From Hungatella_A sp034142505 (GTDB lineage Bacteria > Bacillota > Clostridia > Lachnospirales > Lachnospiraceae), in NCBI GenBank assembly GCA_034142505.1, contig JAWZDV010000024.1:1-64000 (forward strand): a stretch of DNA of 64,000 bases, given 5' to 3'. This document shows positions 51,830 to 61,219 of the stretch, piece by piece (positions within the stretch are counted from its first letter, which is position 1; the number at the start of each line of letters is the position of its first letter). Made by a program: the position numbers and the translations under genes. The notes under the pieces were generated by a model. It did not search any database. It saw only the letters and a program-made list of their open reading frames with translations, and had not been told where the DNA came from.

Positions 51830-54724
51830 CTAGTTTGTCATCCCGCTTTTTGTCTGCGTTTCGTCTTCTGTCTTTCTCTTCTGAAAGCGTTTCACTGCCA
51901 CTGCCTCCAGCCCTAACAGACCGGCCGCCAGAATCACATCCAGCACAATTGCCATCACCTGCCATGCCATCAGACCGGTCTTTAAATTCTCCGGCGCGTA
52001 AGCGCGGCTGTTGACTACCGTGTACATCACATTCTTGCATGCCTGGCGCATAGCCTGGACTCCGGTTGCGCTCTTGGTATCCTTCACATGGTTGGTCTCC
52101 GTGTCATAGGCAACCAGCATGATGTCCGTGCCGTTGCGGATCGCCTGGTCGGCGCTCATGTAGCCGTAGACGCCAAAGTAATCGGTCAGTACCATTCCCT
52201 GGAAGCCCCACTCCTCCCGGAGCACCGTATTGCACAGTTCAGAGGAGCCGCCTGCCCATCTGGTTCCGATATAGTTGAAGGAGGACATCACCGCTTTTGC
52301 GCCGCCTTCTTTCACAGCGATCTCAAACGGTTTTAAGTAAATCTCACGGATGGCCTGCTCATTGCTCCAGGTACAGAGCATGCTGCAGCGGTTGGTCTCC
52401 TGGTCATTTAACGCAAAGTGCTTGATATAGGCATACACGCCATACTGCTCTGCTCCGATCACCGCTTTTGCGGCAATTCTGCCGGACAGCACGCCGTCCT
52501 CGGAGTAGTATTCAAAGTTTCTTCCTGCAAATGCACTGCGGTGGATATTCATAGCCGGAGCATACCAGCCGGACACGCCCATCTCATCCGCCATCTTGCC
52601 GATGCTCTGTCCAAACGCCTCCGCAATGTCCTCATTCCAGGTACATGCAATCATCACTGCCGACGGAAATCCGATTGACCCAGTTCCCGTAAAGTTGTTG
52701 TTGATGGAGGCCGGGCCGTCACAGTCAACGGTCTGCACCTTCTCCACGCTTTTTGCCGCCGCGGTCTGGTAGCCGCCCAGGGCAATCACCGTGTCCATAT
52801 CGCCGATGGTCATATTGTCAAGCAGATTCTCCCACTGTGGGTCGTCATAGTCCGCCCCCCGCAAATCGGCAAGCTTCACCGGATTCTTGGCGCCGGTCTT
52901 AGGCATTTCATCCTCCGCCCGGTTGTAATCCTCGGAATGGTAGTTACTGTTGTTGATAAAAGTGGCCTTAACCTCTTCCTTCATGGTTAAGCTGGCCGGC
53001 GCTTTTACCGCCTCTTCATAATTGGCAAATCCGTCTGCACGGGAGAGATAGGTCACCTCGCCTGCCGCATAGTCAAATACGTTGGTCACAGCCGCCGCAT
53101 CACTGGAACGAACGTTTTCGCCGGTATAGCTGATCGTGGAATCCACCGTGTAGGTCTGCGCTGCCAGCACGTTGTGGGAATCGCGGTTGATGCTGATCTG
53201 ATAATCCCCTGCCTCCAGCACATAGCCTTTTGCATTTTCATAGTCATAAGACGCCATGTCTTCCGCCGCAAACGTGATGGTCAGCGTCTGGGAAGCTCCC
53301 GGCTCCAGCAGGTCTGTCTTGTCAAACGCGACCAGATTGGCAGATGCCTTCTCAATCCCTCCGTTTATGTAAGGCGGGTTATAATAAACTTCCACCACAT
53401 CCTTGCCTTTGGTATCTCCGGTATTGGTTACGGTCACATCAAAGCTGATCTGGCCGTCCGCCTCGGTAATGTCTCCCATCTCCTGGGTGAATGTGGTGTA
53501 GGACAGTCCGTGTCCAAAGGGATAGAGGACCGTGTTATCATAGTCGATCAGCCCCTCAGCCGCCGCGGTCTCATAGAAACGGTAACCCACATAGATGCCC
53601 TCCACGTAGTTGACGAAGGATGGCCATGTCACCTCTTCTTTACCGGTAAATCCGGTCTGGGTCACTTTAAATTCCTCCATGTTGTCATAGACGAAGCTGC
53701 CAAAGTTCTTGGCAGTCGGCGTGGAGGTTAAATCCATCACAAAGGTATCGCTGGTTTTTCCCGACGGATTGACCTGCCCGCTTAAAATCTCGCCCAGTCC
53801 CTCAAAGCCGGACTGGCCGGTACCCGGACACCATAATACACTCTTGATCTGTTCATATTCATTGACAAAACCAAGCTCCATGGCATTGGCGCCGTTGTAT
53901 ACCACCACTACCTTGTCAAAGTTGGCGCACACCAAATCCACCATGTCTCTCTCGGTTCTGCTCAGCTGTAAAAAATGCTCTCCCGGTCCAAAATCCTCAT
54001 AGTCCTCGGAGTTGTTATGATAAGTCACCTGGCTTAAGTCGGTGGGCAGGTCCGCACCCTCGCCGCCGACGCGGGTAATCACAACCAGCGCCGTGTCGGA
54101 AAATGCTTTCGCGTTGTCGATGAGCTGTGCGCTGTAAGAATCTGCCGTCGGTTCCGGCAGCGTCCAGTCCTGCTCCCACATACCGACTACCGGCCGGTCC
54201 GCCCGGTACGCGGTGTAGAAATCGGAAAGCTCGGTATTGAGGCTGAACCCGGCATGCTCTAATCCCTGAAGCAGGCTTACGGTCTCATAAGCGTCCGACA
54301 GGGAGCCGGACCCGGTCCCGCCGTAGCAGGGGTTGGTGGATGCCCAGCCGAATACATTTAAGTTTCCTCCGGCCATGGGAAGCGTACTCCCTTCATTCTT
54401 TAAGAGTACGATGCCTTCCTCGGCAATCTCCGTACAAAGGCTGCCTGCCTCGCCGGATGTCTCCTCCGTGATCGTGCCGTTGCCGGTTGCCAGTGAAATC
54501 AAACTGGACATGGGCCCCCAGCAAATCATGTTTACGGTTACCACCAATGCAAGCAGAACCGCGATTCCCGCCTCCGCCCGTATCAGTTTCCTCTTTCTGC
54601 TCTCCATCTTTCTCACTGCAATGATTGCGATGACTGCAAGCGCCAGTACGACACCAAAGCCGATGAGATATGGTTTGCATGTGTTTAGTACATTTACCAC
54701 ATCTGCCATGTTAATTGCTAACAT
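51830..54724 (-). CDS. Membrane-anchored GH3 hydrolase with permuted domains
   Basis: 964 residues; GGGAGGG site before ATG 54724. Two N-terminal membrane segments (about 18-38 and 52-72) and one at the C-terminus (about 918-940) anchor it. Domain order is reversed from the usual GH3: the alpha/beta domain comes first (IVLLKNEGSTLP near 107-118), then the fibronectin-III-like domain (near 390-490), then the catalytic barrel (NIHRSAFAGRNFEYYSEDG, IKHFALNDQETNR, nucleophile D848 in VLTDYFG). Such inverted GH3 enzymes are known from rumen Butyrivibrio and Ruminococcus. The catalytic part probably faces outside, though sidedness is uncertain. Confidence 0.88.
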   Translation of the reverse strand: MLAINMADVVNVLNTCKPYLIGFGVVLALAVIAIIAVRKMESRKRKLIRAEAGIAVLLALVVTVNMICWGPMSSLISLATGNGTITEETSGEAGSLCTEIAEEGIVLLKNEGSTLPMAGGNLNVFGWASTNPCYGGTGSGSLSDAYETVSLLQGLEHAGFSLNTELSDFYTAYRADRPVVGMWEQDWTLPEPTADSYSAQLIDNAKAFSDTALVVITRVGGEGADLPTDLSQVTYHNNSEDYEDFGPGEHFLQLSRTERDMVDLVCANFDKVVVVYNGANAMELGFVNEYEQIKSVLWCPGTGQSGFEGLGEILSGQVNPSGKTSDTFVMDLTSTPTAKNFGSFVYDNMEEFKVTQTGFTGKEEVTWPSFVNYVEGIYVGYRFYETAAAEGLIDYDNTVLYPFGHGLSYTTFTQEMGDITEADGQISFDVTVTNTGDTKGKDVVEVYYNPPYINGGIEKASANLVAFDKTDLLEPGASQTLTITFAAEDMASYDYENAKGYVLEAGDYQISINRDSHNVLAAQTYTVDSTISYTGENVRSSDAAAVTNVFDYAAGEVTYLSRADGFANYEEAVKAPASLTMKEEVKATFINNSNYHSEDYNRAEDEMPKTGAKNPVKLADLRGADYDDPQWENLLDNMTIGDMDTVIALGGYQTAAAKSVEKVQTVDCDGPASINNNFTGTGSIGFPSAVMIACTWNEDIAEAFGQSIGKMADEMGVSGWYAPAMNIHRSAFAGRNFEYYSEDGVLSGRIAAKAVIGAEQYGVYAYIKHFALNDQETNRCSMLCTWSNEQAIREIYLKPFEIAVKEGGAKAVMSSFNYIGTRWAGGSSELCNTVLREEWGFQGMVLTDYFGVYGYMSADQAIRNGTDIMLVAYDTETNHVKDTKSATGVQAMRQACKNVMYTVVNSRAYAPENLKTGLMAWQVMAIVLDVILAAGLLGLEAVAVKRFQKRKTEDETQTKSGMTN

Positions 54725-54875
54725 CGTGTTGCCCTCCCTTGTATTTTTTAAGTGAGATAACCTTATCACATTTGTCGGAAGCGGTGTGGATTTCTGCACA
54801 ACCTGCACGGTTTGGCGCACAACTGGCAGATCGAACGTTCTCCATTTTGACGGACAAAGACCTTTGATAGAAGTT

Positions 54876-54910
54876 CAGGCGCCGGGATTTACCTGCCATC
54901 CCGGCGCCTG
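54876..54910 (-). terminator. Terminator hairpin after the RpiR-family gene
   Basis: Perfect 13-bp stem CAGGCGCCGGGAT / ATCCCGGCGCCTG, 16 bp past the RpiR stop, with a weak U-tract. It separates the GH38/HyuA operon from the GH3 operon. Confidence 0.75.
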
Positions 54911-54926
54911 ATTGTAGGGTGTCTTC

Positions 54927-55745
54927 TTACTGGAGAACCAATTCCGATTCTTCCCCTCCATATTCTGCTTTCATCATATTCTGAATCAGCAGATCCAGCA
55001 TATAATACTGTGCAATGTTCGTGACATAACAAAACTTCTCCTGATGAACGCTCCCGACGGAGTAGCAGATCGTCTCATCTGAGAGGATCGCCAGCTTCGA
55101 CATCCGGTTCTCCGTGACTGCCAGCACCTTGATCCCCCGTTCCCCGGCCTGGCGGAGCAGATCGTTGAACGGTTCGTCATCTCCCTCCCCGTCAATCACC
55201 AGGATCACATCCTCCGGCGAATAGGAGGCGGTCTGAAGTTCCAGTTCCTGACAGCTTCTCGGGATATCACAATGACGGCCATATTCTAGGAGTTTAAAAA
55301 ACAGGTCCTCCGCCGCCCCGCGGTACCGCCCCATGCCCCACACGCAGATCCTCCCGCTATGGATCAACAGCTCCGTCGCATGCTCGATCTGCTTGAATGT
55401 GTTTTTCTTCATGCTGCTTCTTAAGAGCGCGTTGGTATGGTCATAGCAGTGCTTCATGGTTCCCTTTAAGGAATCATCTCCCACCTCTTCATCGGCCGAC
55501 AGCAGGTCATCGTTCACGGTATCGCTGTGGTATTCCTGGGCCATCGTCATCTTGAATTCCAGAAAGCTGCGAAACCCAAGTTTCTTGCAAAATCTGGTGA
55601 CACTGGCCTCCGCTACCCCACAGTTGCTCGCAATCTCAGAAACAGTCATAAATATACTCTTATTGGTATATTCCTCAATATAATCGCATATTTTTTCTTC
55701 TGCCTTTGTTAACTGTGATTTGTCTTTTACCAGTTCACCCTTCAT
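54927..55745 (-). CDS. RpiR-family transcriptional regulator
   Basis: 272 residues; AGGAGAG site. N-terminal HTH_6 domain (about 1-75; ICDYIEEYTNKSIFMTVSEIA, GVAEASVTRFCKKLG) and a C-terminal SIS domain (about 110-250) that binds sugar phosphates, though its ligand loop RICVWGMGRYRGAAED is atypical. It is the last gene, 67 bp after the DUF4127 gene, and probably controls the upstream GH38 operon in response to a phosphosugar. Confidence 0.9.
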   Translation of the reverse strand: MKGELVKDKSQLTKAEEKICDYIEEYTNKSIFMTVSEIASNCGVAEASVTRFCKKLGFRSFLEFKMTMAQEYHSDTVNDDLLSADEEVGDDSLKGTMKHCYDHTNALLRSSMKKNTFKQIEHATELLIHSGRICVWGMGRYRGAAEDLFFKLLEYGRHCDIPRSCQELELQTASYSPEDVILVIDGEGDDEPFNDLLRQAGERGIKVLAVTENRMSKLAILSDETICYSVGSVHQEKFCYVTNIAQYYMLDLLIQNMMKAEYGGEESELVLQ

Positions 55746-55812
55746 GTATACTATCTCTCCTAACCTGTGAATCTCATCGTATCTTCTTCCAATATTTTAC
55801 CATTTTCCCTGA

Positions 55813-57339
55813 TTAAGTCAAACGGTATTTCAGAGAAAGACCGATTTCAAACATGCGGTTCCACGGGTGATACACCTCCGGCTCCGCCAATTCGATATCC
55901 CGGAACGTGTTTTTGGCCAGCGCGGCAAATGCCTCTGTCAGGGCTGCCGACTCTTTTTTGGCGATCTGCTCCTGCTGGTCTTTCAGATCAAAATAAGTCA
56001 GTTCTGTACCTTCCATGCCGGCAGTCATGGCACTGCGAATGTCTGCCTGGTATAAACCGTCATCCAGGATGTGATAGAGAAGATTCTCCCGGATCTGTCT
56101 TTCGGCTCCATCCACGTCATAGGCGAGAATTCCCTGGGCCAGTGTACTGCCCAGTGTATTGCAGTGTGTATTCCAACCCTTGTAGGATATCAGCCGGTCG
56201 AGCAGGCAGAGGGTATCAAGCATCTCCAAAAACTCTAAGTCTCCCCCGTTGGAATAGGCACAGTCCGCCACCATAACCGGTTTTCCCTGGTGAATGAAAT
56301 CTGCTATTTTTTCAGTGAACCAATTCAGGCTGCGAAAGGACCGGTATGTAATATCCGCCTCGTTCTGGTCAAAGCTCTCCATCATCACTTTTCCCGGACA
56401 ATTGATGGCCAGAATGAGATCTGCCTTGGAGGGAGATTCACAGAGCCGCCCTCCTGCCGCCATCACATGGGCTTTTAAGCTTTCCGCCATGCATCGGTCC
56501 TCATACAGAGGGACGATATACGGCCCCATGGAAGACGCGTAAAACGGATAGATGTTTGGCTTTATGCCAAGAAGTTCCGTCACCGCTCTGGCCGTCAGGG
56601 TGCATCCCGCCTCATCCGCTCCGGGGTACATGAGGACCCGGTCCTGAAGACGTCTGGCACGGATTTCCCTGTCAATGACCTTCTGGTCCTTCGCGGTGTA
56701 GCCGTACTCGCTGGAATCGTCCTGAGGAATGCATAAGAAGTCGATGACGCCTTCCTCCACCAGTTCCAGAACCATCCTGTTGAGCTGGAGATTGTAGGCT
56801 CTCCGCCACTCGTAATCCCTGATGATATCGGCAGGGACTTCCTTTTCGATCATTTTGAGACAGTCCGTCTCCTCCCCGCTCAGGCCCTGGCGTTCCCGCT
56901 TATCGAGATACCAGGCCCGCCGAAAGATGCGCTCCCCGTACTGCTCATAGTAGTCAGGCTCTTCATCCCCGCTGTTGTATCTCGGAGTCCGCATAATCAG
57001 CTGAAATACATACAGGCGGATTCCTGGATGTTCTCTCCGCAGACAGCGCATCCGCCCCACACATTCTTCCTTCCAGTGGTCCGGCAGGTGGTGAAGCCTG
57101 GATGGCAGAAGGCCGCCATAAAACAACATCTCCGCCGACAGGACAGCCGCGTCACACCGGTTGGCTTCCCTGCTTACAAACGCCCACAGTCCTTCGATAT
57201 CGCCTGCCTTTTTTTTCGTGCTAAGAAGCTCCCTATTCGGAACTGTCATGGCGATGTCCTTTTGCACACTCAGTTCCATCTGTGGAAACAGCTCATTGCA
57301 AGGCCTCTCATCGAGAGGTACATACAGTATTCGCTTCAT
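55813..57339 (-). CDS. DUF4127 family protein
   Basis: 508 residues. Its ATG overlaps the GH38 stop (ATGA at 57336-57339), so coupled. The N-terminus RILYVPLDERPCN is the hallmark of DUF4127. Further conserved-looking parts are SAEMLFYGGLLPSR, DDSSEYG and VADCAYSNGGDLEF. No signal peptide or membrane segment. The family has no settled reaction; an alpha/beta fold with many Asp/Glu and Ser suggests an enzyme. Its tie to a mannosidase suggests a role in mannoside or glycan breakdown. Confidence 0.78.
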   Translation of the reverse strand: MKRILYVPLDERPCNELFPQMELSVQKDIAMTVPNRELLSTKKKAGDIEGLWAFVSREANRCDAAVLSAEMLFYGGLLPSRLHHLPDHWKEECVGRMRCLRREHPGIRLYVFQLIMRTPRYNSGDEEPDYYEQYGERIFRRAWYLDKRERQGLSGEETDCLKMIEKEVPADIIRDYEWRRAYNLQLNRMVLELVEEGVIDFLCIPQDDSSEYGYTAKDQKVIDREIRARRLQDRVLMYPGADEAGCTLTARAVTELLGIKPNIYPFYASSMGPYIVPLYEDRCMAESLKAHVMAAGGRLCESPSKADLILAINCPGKVMMESFDQNEADITYRSFRSLNWFTEKIADFIHQGKPVMVADCAYSNGGDLEFLEMLDTLCLLDRLISYKGWNTHCNTLGSTLAQGILAYDVDGAERQIRENLLYHILDDGLYQADIRSAMTAGMEGTELTYFDLKDQQEQIAKKESAALTEAFAALAKNTFRDIELAEPEVYHPWNRMFEIGLSLKYRLT

Positions 57340-59864
57340 CGTCTCTCCATTCTGATCGTAACAATTTTTTTACCGCCGGTTCGGAAGGTGAAATGTTCCC
57401 CTTCTCCGATCCACGCCTCTTTTTCTCCTTTTAAGTTTGACATCCACACGCTGTGGAGCTGTGCCAGCTTCAGCGTCCACTCCTCGTCCTCATCAGACTG
57501 GTTAAATACGCGCAGAAACCATGAACCATCGGAATATGTCAGTGAGGAATAGAGAACATTTCCCTCTATCATCAGCTTTTGCTCATCCGGCGCGGCAGCG
57601 CAGCTCTGCCTGATAAGTGGCTCTGTTTTAAGACCAATGCCATGGGCCGGGGAAAACAATTCCCGACCGTAGATCAGTCCATAAGTAAAATCCCAGGTGC
57701 CGATGCACTGGGCATCGGGGGTCTCAAAACCAGGACCCGCGCCGCCGCCTCTTGACCGCAGATCTCTCCGGGATAAATCTCCCGTACACCGAAGCGCGGT
57801 CAGACTGCACACGCTTTCCTCTCCCCGCTGCTCCACCTCATATTCCTGCATGCCGATATGGACGATCTGCAGATCTCCTGCATTGATCTGGGAGTTTGTC
57901 GGGTCTTGGGTGATCTCCAGTTCCTCCTGGTTTTCTGCCGCCCGTTCCTGGCTGTTCCTGACGGTCCGGCGGACAAGTTCAAAGGCGGTGTCACTTGCAT
58001 GGGTATCCATATGGGGCAGATGGAATTCCACTTTCAATTTCTGGTCCCTGGCCTCATTGTGAACCTGGCTGTGCACCAGAATCACCGGATTCCCCGAAAT
58101 CAGCTGGAATCTTGTCCTGATTGTGATCTGTGCTTTCTCATGGGAAGCGCCTGTCCGTTCCTGATTAAGTCCGGCCGGTGTCTCCAAAAGCCACTCGCTG
58201 TCCATCACCTGTTTCATGCCATCCTTCCGGCAGATGGCGGAAATCAGCCGGCACTCCGTGGTCTGCTGGTACTCCGGTGGGGAACAGTTATAGCTGTCTC
58301 CCGCGTCCAGGCAGGAAACCCAGAGGTGCTGATGGGGGTAGGTGATCCCGGTTTGCTTCTGTCTCACTGTGATTCCATCTCCCGATACACTGCATTCATA
58401 ATATTCATTGGAAATGGAAGTCACCTGACATGGTTCCTGGTGTTCCCAGGGCAGACACGGTTCGATTCGGAGACAGCGATGCTCCATGCCGCAAAAATCC
58501 ATCAAAAATTCAATCTGGTAATGAACCATATCCTCATACCACGGCTCGGATGCCGTTTCATGGAAGAATTCTTCTTTCTCCTCCCGTTTGATGACCTGGA
58601 TCTCCACCTGCTGATCTCCGTCATAGATGGCGATACCGCCCTTGTCCTCTGTCCGTTTCAACAGTATTTCAGCGGTAACCAGACGCCGCTCTTTATAAGG
58701 CGTGTTATGGATGAGATGCAGCCACCGGTTGGAAACCGCCTCATCCCTGTATTCGAAAGGATACATCCGGTTTAATACCGTATGCTCATACTGATCCACA
58801 CTCTCCAATATCCGCCCGAACCGATTCTCCATATCCCGGTGTACCGTATCAATACTGCAGCCGCAGATGCTGTCATGGGCCTGGTTGACCAGAAGAAGTT
58901 TCCACAGCTTCTCCAGCAATGCCTCCGACCGCGACGCCCCGGCTTCCCACGCGTTTAAAAATTCAGCCCGATGCACCAGCGCGTCCGTGCATCTCTGATT
59001 TTGAACCTTTAAGTACATTCTGGTGCTCCAGGTTCCTGATAACACAAAGATCTTGGAGGAATCCCGCAGTTCGCCCTCGATGGTCTCACGTAAATCCGCT
59101 TTCAGAAGATCCCCGCACAGCTGATCCGGCAGAATTTCCACAAATTCCATGGATTTCTTCTCCCCATATGCCCGCAGGTGGCTCATGGCATCCGGATTGC
59201 AGACCGTGTGGTCCGCGCCATCCATCACGACCGGGCACTGCCACTGTTTCTCACCGGAATGAAAATCCAGGTAACCATCCAGCAGGCCCTCATAGTTCTT
59301 CTGCTTTAGAAAGGTCTGGTAATAGCCGTCCCGGGTAGAGAGCACCAGCGCCGCCACCCGGCTCCCGTCATTTCCCTGCCACCAGACTTCACCGTGCTGT
59401 GGATTCGCTCCCCTCCAGATGACGGCGCAGGGAATGCCAAACCCATTTAAAATCTGAGGCATGGAACCGATATGGCCAAAGGTATCCGGCAGATATCCGA
59501 TCTCGCAGAAACTGCCGTACCTGCCGGCCATCTTACTGCCGATCTCCAGATTTTTGATGCAGGCCTCCGGCGGGCATAAAAATTCATCCGCCAGAACGTA
59601 CCAGGGCCCCACCTGGATTTTTCCGCGCCGGATCAGTTCCTCCAGCTTTCCAAACTCCTCCTCTGTCACGATCTCCCGGTAATCGTCCAGCACACAGGTC
59701 TGGCCGTCCAGATAAAAACACCCGATTGCCCCGTTTTCTATCATCTCCACGATACTGCGGATGGCATCCCGGAGGCGGATCTGCATGGCTTCAAAGGACT
59801 GATACCATTCCCGGTCCCAGTGGGTGTGATGAACAACTCCAATTTTTAACTGTTCTTCTTTCAT
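57336..59864 (-). CDS. GH38 alpha-mannosidase
   Basis: 842 residues; GAGGATAA site, 3 nt after the FAD gene. The zinc-binding start HTHWDREW (H15, D17) and nucleophile D127 in YLPDTFGH are present. A further zinc His lies in NQAHDSICGC. The C-terminal half is beta-rich (mannosidase domain). No signal peptide, so it acts in the cytoplasm on imported mannosides. Substrate linkage cannot be told from sequence alone. Confidence 0.92.
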   Translation of the reverse strand: MKEEQLKIGVVHHTHWDREWYQSFEAMQIRLRDAIRSIVEMIENGAIGCFYLDGQTCVLDDYREIVTEEEFGKLEELIRRGKIQVGPWYVLADEFLCPPEACIKNLEIGSKMAGRYGSFCEIGYLPDTFGHIGSMPQILNGFGIPCAVIWRGANPQHGEVWWQGNDGSRVAALVLSTRDGYYQTFLKQKNYEGLLDGYLDFHSGEKQWQCPVVMDGADHTVCNPDAMSHLRAYGEKKSMEFVEILPDQLCGDLLKADLRETIEGELRDSSKIFVLSGTWSTRMYLKVQNQRCTDALVHRAEFLNAWEAGASRSEALLEKLWKLLLVNQAHDSICGCSIDTVHRDMENRFGRILESVDQYEHTVLNRMYPFEYRDEAVSNRWLHLIHNTPYKERRLVTAEILLKRTEDKGGIAIYDGDQQVEIQVIKREEKEEFFHETASEPWYEDMVHYQIEFLMDFCGMEHRCLRIEPCLPWEHQEPCQVTSISNEYYECSVSGDGITVRQKQTGITYPHQHLWVSCLDAGDSYNCSPPEYQQTTECRLISAICRKDGMKQVMDSEWLLETPAGLNQERTGASHEKAQITIRTRFQLISGNPVILVHSQVHNEARDQKLKVEFHLPHMDTHASDTAFELVRRTVRNSQERAAENQEELEITQDPTNSQINAGDLQIVHIGMQEYEVEQRGEESVCSLTALRCTGDLSRRDLRSRGGGAGPGFETPDAQCIGTWDFTYGLIYGRELFSPAHGIGLKTEPLIRQSCAAAPDEQKLMIEGNVLYSSLTYSDGSWFLRVFNQSDEDEEWTLKLAQLHSVWMSNLKGEKEAWIGEGEHFTFRTGGKKIVTIRMERR

Positions 59865-59867
59865 TTC

Positions 59868-61199
59868 TTATCCTCTGAGTGCCTTTCCGTCGATTTCATT
59901 CAAGGGAATCCGATGTTCCACCGAATACCGGCAGGCTTCTCCCGCCGCCTGGCCCATATCAATTAAGGTGGGCTGGATGCGGATGCTGGCCTGCATCAAA
60001 AACGTGGTGGAAATACACCGTCCTGCAACAATGAGATTGGATATCTCCCGGGTGATGAGACTGCGGTAGGGAATCTCATAGTACTCTCCCGGTTCATATT
60101 TATTCTTATGAACCAGCCCTTTGCCGGAGCTGTGAACATCAATATACCAGTCTCCCTTCACCACGCCGTCCTCAAAGCGGGCCCGGTTTAGATAATCCTC
60201 CTCCGTAAGGACATACCGGCCTGTGATCCGCCAGGACTCCCGTATTCCCAGCATGGACGCCTCTCTCTGGAGATACGCATGCTCGAACCCGGGCATAAAG
60301 CAGCGCAGAAACTCCACCAGTCTTCGGATCATCTGCCGCCCCTCCGTGATTCCTTCAGAACGGGACCATAACTCCGTGTTGTTTTTAAGCCCTTTCATAT
60401 GGGGGCAGTTAAACGACATACTCCCCTCTTTTCCAGGCACGGTAAAACACTGGTAATACCGCAGGTCCTCCTCCCGCAGGATGTTGGCCTCCACCCCTTT
60501 TCGAAACAATGGCTCCAGGGCGAAACTGCCTCCGCCCACCATGGCGGATTCAAAATATTCTCCCTCCTTCATGGGACAGAACGTATCCTTGATCTCCTGG
60601 CAGTAACCGCGGTATGCTTCCACATCAATACCGCCCATCTCAAACCGGAAGCTGGACACCTGGCTGCTACCCTCCTCATCCCCGCTCTCACAGGGAACGC
60701 CGCAGGTTCTGGCAAGCAGCGCATCCCCGCTGGCATCCACGAAGCAGACTCCCCGCACGGCCCCAAGGCCTGCAAAGGTCATCACAATAACGGCTTCGAT
60801 CCGGCCCTGTTCCACCACCACATCGGTCAGGCAGGCGTCATACAGGATGCGGCCGCCGCAGGAAAGATAGAGTTCCTCCAGACAGTACGCCATCTCCTCC
60901 CCAGAGAACCACAGACCGTCGGAATACCCGTCTCTGGTTTTGATTCCGCGGCTTTTGAGCGCTTCCTCAATTTCATAAAACACGTCGCCATGAGATACGT
61001 GGGATGCCATCATGGGCATCACCAGACCGTGCACCGGGGTTCCCCCCAGCGCATTCATTTTCTCCACAATCAGAGTTTTGTTTCCCATTTTTGCCGATGC
61101 AATGGCCGCGGCCGCGCCGGCTGTTCCCCCGCCAATGACAACCGTGTCAAATGTTCCCAGCACGGGAACCGTTTTCCCTCCATATAAGATCTCACTCAT
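59868..61199 (-). CDS. FAD-dependent oxidoreductase
   Basis: 443 residues. ATG 61199 follows GGAAGGAG. The FAD-binding VVIGGGTAGAAAAIASAK (about 20-37) has the GxGxxG motif; the Rossmann fold continues with TLIVEKMNALGG. The C-terminal FAD motif NLIVAGRCISTTFLMQASIRI is typical of the PF12831-type enzymes often found beside glycan genes. It oxidises or reduces a small substrate not known here. The neighbouring hydantoinase suggests an amide or lactam-like compound. Confidence 0.85.
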   Translation of the reverse strand: MSEILYGGKTVPVLGTFDTVVIGGGTAGAAAAIASAKMGNKTLIVEKMNALGGTPVHGLVMPMMASHVSHGDVFYEIEEALKSRGIKTRDGYSDGLWFSGEEMAYCLEELYLSCGGRILYDACLTDVVVEQGRIEAVIVMTFAGLGAVRGVCFVDASGDALLARTCGVPCESGDEEGSSQVSSFRFEMGGIDVEAYRGYCQEIKDTFCPMKEGEYFESAMVGGGSFALEPLFRKGVEANILREEDLRYYQCFTVPGKEGSMSFNCPHMKGLKNNTELWSRSEGITEGRQMIRRLVEFLRCFMPGFEHAYLQREASMLGIRESWRITGRYVLTEEDYLNRARFEDGVVKGDWYIDVHSSGKGLVHKNKYEPGEYYEIPYRSLITREISNLIVAGRCISTTFLMQASIRIQPTLIDMGQAAGEACRYSVEHRIPLNEIDGKALRG

Positions 61200-61219
61200 C
61201 ACGTAACTCCTTCCATCTC

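Noticed and set aside
51198..52040. Longer GtrA-like protein starting near 52040
   Set aside because: The extra 79 residues are a Gly/Ser/Arg-rich shadow of the upstream GH3 gene; the GTG at 51803 has a good ribosome site.
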